DNA from: Antilocapra americana
Lineage: Eukaryota > Chordata > Mammalia > Artiodactyla > Antilocapridae
Assembly: GCA_007570785.1 (NCBI GenBank)
Contig: ML664161.1
Location: forward strand, 7,696,277 to 7,760,276
DNA: 64,000 nucleotides
Direction of reading: 5' to 3'
In this document: piece by piece, positions 50,801 to 61,300 of the stretch
How the letters are laid out: each line of letters begins with the position of its first letter
How positions within the stretch are numbered: the first letter of the stretch is position 1
The notes under the pieces: model-generated
Seen by the model: the letters and a program-made list of their open reading frames with translations, nothing else
Database searches by the model: none
What the model was told of the DNA's origin: nothing
Position numbers and translations under genes: made by a program

Positions 50801-52218
50801 GCAAAAGTTCAAATCATCTGCGGAAGAGTTTATAAGGACACACGTCAACCTGAACGAAATACATACATATCTCTGCACGAACGTTGTCTACCAGATGTTG
50901 GGTAATTTGGAGGAAGGTAAAATGATTAGGGTCTCAGAATTTCGGCCAAAGCCTTGGCTTTCAAGTTCTATAAAATCGGAACCAATGATGCCTGCTGGAT
51001 GATGCCCAGGCAGGCTGAGTAGTCTAGTCCCTTCTCTCACCAACCCAGAGAGAACACAGGCAGCTCAGAAACATTTATTATTATTATTATTTTTTCAGTC
51101 ACAGTTTTCATCTTGAGACAGTGGCACCCTCGGGAGGAAGCTGGGAATAACTAGAGCCTGGATGTCATCAATTCTCCAATTCCCAGAAAGAACAAGATCT
51201 TAACTCCTAACAAAGCCCAAACAGAGTGACTTCCTAGCTGGGAAGTTTTGTGCATTTGAAAAAAAAAAATGTGTGTGTGTGCATATATATATACATTTTT
51301 AACTTGTTTCCAGAAGCTCTTTCCATCTGACCCCCTCTGTCATCCCATCTTTTGCCCTGATCTGTTGCAGTAATCACTGAGGCAACGTTGTATATAGAGT
51401 CCCTCATTCACCAGAGCCAACTTAACTCAATGGCGCTACTATCCCATGTGACACACTCTGTTCTGTGCAGGGCCCTATAAAATAGGGCCTGCCAGACTCA
51501 CAAAAATGGTAGTTGATTTTATTAGTCTAAGGCTAGTAGTTTAGCCATTTAAAATCTATTTCCCAAAAGAGGGGAATACTAGTATTTTTCTTCTCTTTTA
51601 AAAATTCATTAGCAGTTGCTATCAAAAAGCAACCTCTTGGGTTGGTGAAGGCAAAAGAGTTCTAAAATTACCCCACTGTGTAGTTATGGCCTTCAGTGTA
51701 AAGAGATAAGGTACATTTATTGTGCTGTCTCTCACCATTTGAAGTTGGAGATCTTAACAACATATCATATACTTAAAGCTAGCAGGCAGACAGAATTAAA
51801 AAGACACTTTCTCAGTATGCATTCTCTCCCCATTCTTATAAAGTAAGGGGGCAAAGAAAAAAAAATGGTAAAAAACAAAACTCAAAAATCCACCGTAACA
51901 CAGCTTAATCATAAGAGCACACAATATTTGTTTCTATCCCTAACTCCGAAGGGCACATGGTCCATCTCTGTCCATAGACAACGCAGCATTCTTGGGGATC
52001 TCCTGGAAATTCCTGCCACCTTTTTCTCTCCTTCTCAACCAGGCTGCAACATTGAAAGATGGACTGTATCGGGACGGGTGGAGGGAGAGGAAAAGGGGAA
52101 AGCAGTATGTTCAACCAAGCCTTCTGATTCTGCCTCTAGACTGGCATTAAGTCCACATGAGTTATGTTCTTTTAAATTAGAAATAACGCCATGAAGATAA
52201 GTGCCAAGTGCTCTTCTG

Positions 52219-52302
52219 TTACCAGTTCATCATGGAATTTCTGTTGAGGGTCATGAAAAACACTTGGCTACTTCCTCCAGATCGCACGGATGCAAAAAAT
52301 AC
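52219..52302 (-). CDS. TNIK: TNIK last coding exon with stop
   Basis: 27 codons and [23 protein letters not shown], then RNSMMNW. Acceptor tttcaaacag. The stop is at 52219-52221 and the 3'UTR follows directly. The frame is too short to be found without the gene model. Confidence 0.96.
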   Translation of the reverse strand, partial: VFFASVRSGGSSQVFFMTLNRNSMMNW

Positions 52303-55300
52303 CTGTTTGAAATTAAAAAGAAGTTAGTTCAACTGCATGGTTTCTCTCCCTCTTTTCTTCAACCGTCCATCCATTTTTCTCTCACATGTCCTATCCTTGC
52401 CATGTGTCAGCTCTTAAGACTCAATGGCTGGTGTTTTTAAAGCATCTTTTAATACACTGTATTCTCTGTAGGCATTCCTGCCTTTATTCCTATAAGGTTA
52501 CTATTACTTATCACGGTATTGGCCTTCAGGGACCCAGAAGGAACTACATCTTGATTTGCAACAACCCTTTGGGTGCTCACTTTTTACAAGGGAGTTTCGT
52601 GCTAGGATAATATGCTGGATTTCTGGTCAAGAACACGACAGTTCCTTTGTTAATTTCTGGAAAGTCACCGGGGCTCCCCTTACCTCTCCCCTAATGACAA
52701 GAGGGCAGACTTTGGAAAATGAAAGTCAAGAGGGAATTTGGGGCCTACTGACTATACAGCTTCATTTTTCAATTTTTAAAATTAAAAAAAAAAACACAAG
52801 TGGCTCTGGTCGGATAGGATAAGGTGTTTAATGCCTATTCACTTTGGCATTTCAAGAGCTAACACTTGGCTTCTCTGCTGATGTGATGATGAAGGCATAT
52901 CCTAGGCTGAAGGAGATCATGGCATTCATAAGGAGAACCACAGTCCATTAGGTCTGGGTCTGCTAAATCATTATCAAACAACTGACAGAAGGGAGCAAGA
53001 TTTGGGGTACTGCTTGCCTGAGCCGAACATCCATGAACCGCTGCCTAGGAAAATAATATCACGTGCTTTGGCCGAGTCCTTTAAGAATCAGCCGACACCA
53101 CACTTTGGTCCAAGGCATTGACTTCATCACTAGTGTAAAGTCTCTGCTACTTCATTTCCACAACTTCTTTAGAAGAACATTGCTGTCTCTCCCAACAACT
53201 TCTTAGGAAGCTCTGTGGAAATGTGTGTCATTCAGCTAATGCTACATATGTTAGTAAAGCTACTGTGGGGTCAGTGGCTCACAATGGGGGAAGCATAGAG
53301 GACCTATGGAAACACAACAAGGGGAGGAAAGGGCTGCTGCTCTCCAGGCTCTTCCCTGGCTCTGAACCTCGGGCCCTGACACTGGTGTGGTCTCAGCCTG
53401 TTCCTGAGGGTGTGGGCAGGGCTTGCAATAAGGCTTCTAAGGATCCTCAAATGCACTAGGGTTTGGGGGTCTGTGCCTAGATCAGTCCTGGCCTTATGAT
53501 CCCCAGAGACTAGGTGGGGGCTGGAATGTTACTTGGGGTCAGGTCTGTTTTCTGGCATATTCTGATGAGGCCCAGGAAACCATCCTTGCCACCCCCGGCT
53601 GTTGTCCACCCAGACCACACTGCATCAGATTAACTGGCCTCTCCAGGGTCATACTAGGACCAGCCTAGTTTCTAGGGAATGGGAGAGAGCCAAGAGACAT
53701 AGGTCTGTTCAACCCATCACATTCTTTTCGATAAATGTTTACGTTGGCTGATTTGGGGGACAGCATTTCTAAGCTGATCATAGTCACAAAGGATGAATTC
53801 ACAAATACAGTATAGCTTGGCTACTGAGAACTCTGGGTGAGTCTACAGGGAGGGCAAGGGGGAAGAATACCCTTCTGGGCGACTGTTCATGCCAGACGAA
53901 CACCGCCAGTTTCACTGGAAAACAGTCCCCCTATGACACTTCAGAAGAAACATGGCTGGAATGACACAGGACGTGGCACTAGTTGAGTTTGGGATGGTGC
54001 ATTCCTTAAGGGATGGGTGACACTTCTCAAAAACTTTATATTTCTACATGTCACATGTTTTACATTTAAAGTTGAATATAATGTGATGGGTTATGCCCCA
54101 GTAGTGATTCTGTGAAAAGTCTAAAAGTGGAGTATAAGGTTGACCCTCTGTGAAATGATTAAAGATGGGCCAACTCTTCTAAGTGCTTAGGAGAATTTGG
54201 GGGTATTTGCTGAGTCATCTTAAGGCCTGCAGGCCACATGAGTTACTAAGCGTTTACAGAAATTTTTAGATGTGTTCATGTCTTTTTTTGACGTGTGAAT
54301 AGTATATTTTGAGGGTTCACATGAGTCAAACCAAATAATGCCATTTCAAGATAATATTGATTGTTTAACACAGATGTGATTCAAATCAGTATAAAGGAAA
54401 ATGAAGGTTTCACAGGTACCTGGTGGTCTCTTAAAATGCAAACACTAATGCAAATGTTGAAACGGATTTACCTTATCATTTCTTTCACATAGAAACTTTA
54501 ACCTTTGAGCTCGCTTATGCATAAATACTCCATCCAAATGTCCTGTTTCCACTGACCGGATCTCAATAGCTTTCTCGCCCCAGCCCATTATCTGATTGGA
54601 ATGAATGTAGGCTGTCAAAAGGAATTTCCAAAACTGCATTAAAAACATTAGATGGGCAATAACTCACAGCATCTGTTCACATCTTTACCACAAAAATGAC
54701 AAACGACTTGAGATAAACAGACAAAGCAAGTCTTACAAGTGTTATTCACAGACTTTTTTTTTTTTTTTTGTGGAATCAAATGGTTGTTTCACATTTCTTG
54801 ACTTTCGTTTCATTTGGGGGGTGTAACTGCTGAAGGAGATAAGGAATGGTTAACCTACCCACAGACGTGGGCATTTCTCCCCATTGGAGCACCACATCCT
54901 TAGTTATCCGGCCATAGGTGTTCACATACACCCCCTCATCCTCATAGCAAACAAGCATTTCCATTCCATCTGTCTTAGGCAAGATGACAATGGCATGAGG
55001 AGTGATATTGCCCTGAATCTAGAAGACAAAGAAAGGCCAGGCATTATTCTTTTTCAAAATAAGACAGTATCTTAACTGTTAACTTCTAAGAATTGAAAGA
55101 AAAAAAAGAGTTCTTTCATTTCTCTTTTCCATTTGCATTCTAGAGACTGATGTTTTGCTTTGCTTAATTTAACCACTGACCTGCCAAATATCCTGGTAAA
55201 TACAAACTTAGGGATGAAGTCAAGAATCCAATTTTTGTTCCTAAAAGCAACAACTACAACATCAGAGCATCTGCCCTGTGCCAACCATGGGCTCTCTACA

Positions 55301-58300
55301 TACGTAACTTCTGCGCCTTAGAACGGCTCCGCACAGTAGCTGTTTCTGTCTACAGGGGAAGTGACTGCATCTCAGAGGGGCTATGTAACTTGACCAAGCT
55401 GTACTAGCTTGTGGTGGTAAAACTGGGATTTGAGCACATTCTCATGAACATTGAAAAAATCTTGTGTTTTCTGTCTACTTTTAAAAAAGACGAGGAAAAA
55501 CGCAGATCAGTTGAATATGCTAGAAACAGCCTCACTGGGGCCCAAAAGTTGGGACCAAAATAGGCTATGAAAATTCCATCCAGATTGTTTACCTGGGTGA
55601 CTAAATAAAAGAATAATCCAAATTCATGGCTTGTTGAGAAAAAAATTAAAAATTACCATTCATTAAAAAGAATCATACTATTCAAATAAGTGTAGACTGA
55701 CTTGTATGAAGACAGATGTGCAACTGCTGTGACCCCCTGGTGGGGAATGTCACGGCTGTCCAGTAGGTGCAGGGTGGACACGACCGAGGGGCTGGAGGAC
55801 GATCGTGGGGATGGCTTGGTCCCCTCTTAAAACAGCATGGGTTGCAAGTCCCGTGTGCATGTACACACACGAGAAAAAGCTGCAATGTGGTAACAAATGA
55901 TGTGCGTGTGTCATGTGCTAAAATAACTTTTTTCAACTGTTGTGCTTTTGTGGAGTAAAGTCTTTAAACTCTTTAAAATACCAAACAGCAACAGACTGAA
56001 CCTCAGATTTTGTTGATGACTAGTTTCTACTGTGCTATATACATACGGGAGACACAATTTACACTGCACTTCTCCTACTACGTGAAACCATGGGCAGCAT
56101 TTCCCTCAAAAAGTCATGTTTTAGGCAATGTGTCAGGATAGTAATAGTAATACTGCAAATTGCAGGACCCTGTGCCATGTTCTTTAGATGCATCACCTCA
56201 TTTAATGCTGATGATAACCCTATGTGATAGGTCTTCTTAGCCCATCTTACAGATGTGAAAGCTGAGGGCCAAAGAGGCTGCCCAATGTGTCCATTATTGC
56301 AAAGTAAATCTGTGCTATAGCCAGAGCATATGCTTGGGGGTGTCTGATTTTACCACGTGACATTGCCTTCCACTTGAGGAGAGGAACAAGAGCAGAAAAA
56401 GGACCATTGGCCTTCTTCCACATAAAATGAACCAATCTCCTTCACAAAGTAAAAATAGAAGCTCATCTATTATACTCTTGCTTTTAAAAAAAAGAATTTG
56501 TGCCCTTGAATGAAAACATCATATGTATTTTAATATAAAATCCAAGGAAATACATGCCCAGTAAATGACAAATAATTGCTATTACATGTTCCTCAGTTTA
56601 AGCAGCTGTAAAAATTAGTTACATTTACATGCTTTATGTATGAAAAGTATAATCTATTTGGTGAAGGCTAAAAGTCTATCTGCTTTACTGATTAGTAAAA
56701 GTTAGCATGACTTTCACCACAAACGTACAAGAACAAATCTCTACACACAGATTGTCGAACAGAGAGCCTTGACAGTCTGCTTCTGGGAACTTACATGAGA
56801 TGGTATGTAGATATCATAAGAGTTTCCTGAATCAACATCAATTACATGGAAACCAGTGTGTGAACCAAAAATAACCTTTAATCTTTGACCTTCTTCTACT
56901 GTGAGATCAACAAGCAGCGGCTTGTGCTGGAGATCTGCAAAAGACTTTAAAAACCCGCCCTGTAAGAGTCCACATCATGCAAAGACATTACCTTAATAAA
57001 TTTTTCCTTTCGCTATTTCCTGTGGAAGTTCATGTCTGACTTTTCTTAAATCAAAAAGCTAGGAAATCTCTCTTTGAGTTTTAGAGGTAGTCATATTCCG
57101 GCTCTAGGAGGAAGAGTCTAGCATCCATTCGTGCCCCTTGCTCTACCCCTCGTCCTCCAGGGAAGGGAAGTCGGTTCACAGTCGTCAATTTTGATAGTGT
57201 TCTCATACATTAAACATGCTGCTGCTCCTTCCTGTTTTTATCTGGCCTTTTCCCCAAGAAGGTCCAGTCATTTCTCTGGCCCCTCTCCGGCCCCTTTCCT
57301 TCCTGAGTGACAGCCAGGCCCATGCATGGCTACTACTGGTTTAGGGACAGCCTTGGTGGGGGGCAGCTGGGGCCAGTTCTGTGCTAAATAAGCCTGTTCT
57401 GAGTTATCATGCCTGCTCTGGTTCTGACTGTCCTGGGTGAGTGAGTGGGTGCCCATCAGACTGGCACCTTCTCTAAACTTAATGCGGAGATCTGAGACTT
57501 GGGTTTGACCAACAGAGAGAGAAGGTTGAGGTGGTACATCTCAAGACTTTGGCTTACATTGGCTAGCTGGGTTTACCTAGAAAGAAAACAAAGAGCTCCA
57601 GCCACGTCTATCAAAGTTCTGTGTGTGAGACTCTGGAGTCGAAGCCCCAGGTAACTGCTCAGTCTCCCCTCCTTTTCCTCCGCCATTATTTCAATCCCAC
57701 TCTACCTGTACTGGCCTGGAAATCTGCGAGAGAATCTGTGAAACCACAAGTGCCTTGGCTGCTTAACAGACTCCTCCTTCCTTTTTTCACTAACATCATT
57801 TTCATGTATGGGAGGTTTGAGCCACATTTCCTTGTCTCATAGCAGGGCTCAACCTCCTGCCAGCTCCAAACTTTTCCTATTCAAGTCCTTGCCTTTGCTC
57901 GTCCCTCCTTCCAGGCTGGGCATGGTTTGCTGAACAAAGCATTCTGCTATCAGTTCTGCCCTTTGGCTTGTACACTGAGGGCAGTAACTTCAGAACTGGA
58001 ACAGGTCTTGATTGAAAAGCTTTTGCAAAGAGAGATTTTGGTAGAACAGCAGCGTCACTGTAGCTTTCAGGAGTCATCCCAAGTGTTATTACTAACCTAA
58101 TGCAGCCCCCAAATTCCTCTCCCATTTCCATCAAGGAGCCCACTGTCCTGAGCACATCACAAACGAACTCCTTGTGCTGCTAAGAGAACAAGACAGAACT
58201 GGGGTGATTCGGTCCTGAAGAGGGGCTCATAATGTTCCCAGGGCAGCTTCTGCCCTCACATGGCTTATGCGGCAAGAAATAATACGTAAAGGGTCAAAAA

Positions 58301-61300
58301 AAGATGAGCATTGTAAAGGTGGGGAGAAAAGTGAGAGCCAAGGAGATATAAAGAGAGAGACGTGGGCAGAGAGAAAGAACGAACAGAAGATTTAACACTG
58401 GCTATGGGTAGACTGTGTATCTCTGAAAACATCAGCCTGCCTGTAAGTCCTGGTCCTTCTGGCATTTGGGGGTCAGCTTTCCTGAGCTGGAGTCAGTGGG
58501 ACCAGCATCACCCCATACTACTTCTGTTGATTCCCATGAGTGACCAAATCAACCATGGTGAGTATAGACTTAGACAAGATAAAAAATGAAAAAGCAATGA
58601 AAATTGAAGGCTGCAGAGAATCTAGGCCATTTCCACATGTGACTCTATTCAGTATTCACTTCATTGAAGTCCAATAGCAGTGGGGATATATGACCATCAA
58701 GTGAGTTTTAGGGACTTTAAACCAAAAAGGCTTAAGAGGATTATAAGATTAAGAGACTCAGTTCAAACTTGAGATATAGTGCTGCTGTTGGTCTGCCTTT
58801 TTCAGATGAAATATCAGAGTTAGGTGGGTGTATAATGAAACTCATTGTCTAATATTACAGTGAATGCTTTGCCTGGTAACCATTCCCCATTAAATGCCAC
58901 TTAGAGGTGATGGTGCATAGATCTGAAATGGAGGAGGAAGGTGCACTCAAATTTTAATTTGATTAATTTAATAGCATTTGGTAATACCCAGTCTTTACTT
59001 TTAGAATAATAAACAAGAGTTCCTACACTTTTAAAAGAGAATTATTATATATAGAAAAATTGGTACAAGTCTCTGTGTAAGATAGAGCACTGTTACCTGG
59101 TGGAAACCTAAAGAAACAAGCCCTTGTTAGGTGGTCACATGTCTACTTACCTTAAATGCCATGAACTTATGATATGGTTTAGGAGCCCAAGCATATATCT
59201 CCACAGCATTCTTTAAGGCAATCACCAAGAATTTGATCCTTTCGTATTTAACTGTAATAGAAACATTATGAGTTGTTTATTAATTTATTCCAGTTTCTGT
59301 GTTGATGAATGGTTCCCGATGCCTCAGTGGTAAAGAACCCGCCTGCCAATGCAGGAGACGCAAGAGACGAGGATTTGATACCTAGGTCTGGAGGAACCAC
59401 TGAAGGATATGGCAACCCACTCCAGTATTCTTGCCTGGAGAATCCCATGGACAGAGGAGCCTGGTGGGCTACAGTGCATGGGGGTCACAAAGAATCGGAC
59501 ACCACTGAGCAGGCACACACGCACACACACACATCACTATATATCACCATAATTGAGGATAGAGCTCTGGTGTGGGATGTTCTTGAAAGTGAAAGTGAAA
59601 GTCGCTCAGTTGTGTCCAACTCTTTGCTTTCCAATGGACCATACAGTCCATGGAATTCTCCAGGCCAGAATACTGGAGTGGGTATACTTTCCTTTCTCCA
59701 GGGGATCTTCCCAACCCAGGGATTGAACCCATGTCTCCCCCATTGCAGGTCTCTGGTGTGGGTTACTCTTACAGGTATGGATTTAGCTTTCTTTAGTGAA
59801 TTTGTCTGCAGAATACCTGGGGCCTTTTGCTTCCTGCTGAAAGCTCTATCTAAAAATGTAACTGGTTAGGACTGTCTCTCACCACCAAGTCTACATGTCA
59901 ATTACTTATGATAAGAAGAATCTGTATAAAAATCTTTCATGTTTCCTTGCTTGGCTTTTATGTTCACTCACAAGGAAGCAGCTGAGAGCTGGCAGAAGAA
60001 TCAACAAATGGGTAGAGATACAATGTCTGCCATTTGCTTATTATTCAAACTTGGATTCCAGTTATTGGAAATTTAAAAGGAATTAGTGTCCTTAACAAGA
60101 GACCCCAGAGAGCTACCTCTCCATTCCAACTATATGAGGCTGTAACAAAAAGACAACTTTCTATGACCCAGAAAGCGGGCCCTCACCAGACGCTGAATCT
60201 GATAGCACTTTGATCTTGAGCTTTTCGGCCTCTAGAGCTTTGAGAAATAAACTGTTGTTCATAAACCACCCAGCCTGTCGTATTGTGTTATAGCATCTTG
60301 AACAGACTAGGACAGTATGCATGGGGTTGTTTTAATTATTTACTGGCCGCATGGCGCGGTATGTGGAATCTTAGTTTCCCAACGAGGGATGGGACCTGTG
60401 CCCCCTGCATTGGAAGGCGGAATCTTTTTTAAAAATTTATTTTTATATGAAGGATAATTGCTTACAGAATTCTGCTGTTTACTGCAAATTTCAACATGAA
60501 TCAGCCATAGGTATATATATGTCCCCTCCGTCTTGAACCTCCCTCCTATCTCCCTCCTCACCTCACCCTTCTAGGGTGATACCGAGCCCCGAGTCATACA
60601 GCAAATTCCCATTGGCTATCTACCTATTTTACACATGGTAATGTAAGTTTCCACATTACTCTCTCCATACATGTCACCCTCTCCTTCCTCCCCCGCCCAC
60701 CGTGTCCATAAATCTGTTCTCTCTGTCTGTGTCTCCATTGCTGTGGAAGGTGAATTCTTAACCACTGGACCACCAGGGAAGTCCCAGCAGTTGTTTTATT
60801 TTATCCTTTATAAAATGTTTGAACACTCAGAGTATTCCGTATTCTAAAGAAATTAGCCCAGGATAACTGACTGAATTCTTGCTCTCTGAATTCTTTTTCT
60901 ATAGCACACCTCTCCGCATTCTGTCTTTAATACACTTTCAACTACTTCTGCAATTCACTTCCATATTTCTCAATGACATGCTAATAATGTTATTTAATTT
61001 TTTTCAGTTGTAGATATTACCTGATATTAGCTACTGACTCTGGAGCATGGAGAGGATCTTGTCTCTTATCACGCCTCCTCTCTCTAGTTCTCTCTCAAAG
61101 GTACCCATTTCTTCTTCCCTCACACCTCCAACACATTCACAGTTACAATTTTTGGTTAAGTCAATATCCTGTGTTAAAATCATTACTGTTCATAGATGAG
61201 ACATGTGGTACACCCTTATTATAATTCCTTTCTTGTTTTCCCAAATTTTTTCCACTTCTATTTTTTATGCGTCTATCTCTAAGCACATGGAAACTTTCTG

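Larger units (their letters stand above)
46545..52218 (-). other. TNIK: TNIK 3'UTR (inferred extent)
   Basis: From the TNIK stop (52219) leftward, about 5.7 kb of AT-rich DNA contains only one SINE (47729-47855), in contrast to the repeat-packed flanks; such depletion is usual for long conserved 3'UTRs. It ends where an AATAAA lies (46566-46571) and an old repeat begins. Several internal AATAAA signals (for example 51716-51721, 51518-51523) could give shorter forms. Long A/T runs lie at 46960-46976, 48491-48506 and 49365-49383. Boundary not proven. Confidence 0.65.

Noticed and set aside
54776..54982. Exon-like frame extending beyond 54859
   Set aside because: Residues after TSV come from the intron; the donor gtaggtt at 54858 and the phase of the next exon fix the border.
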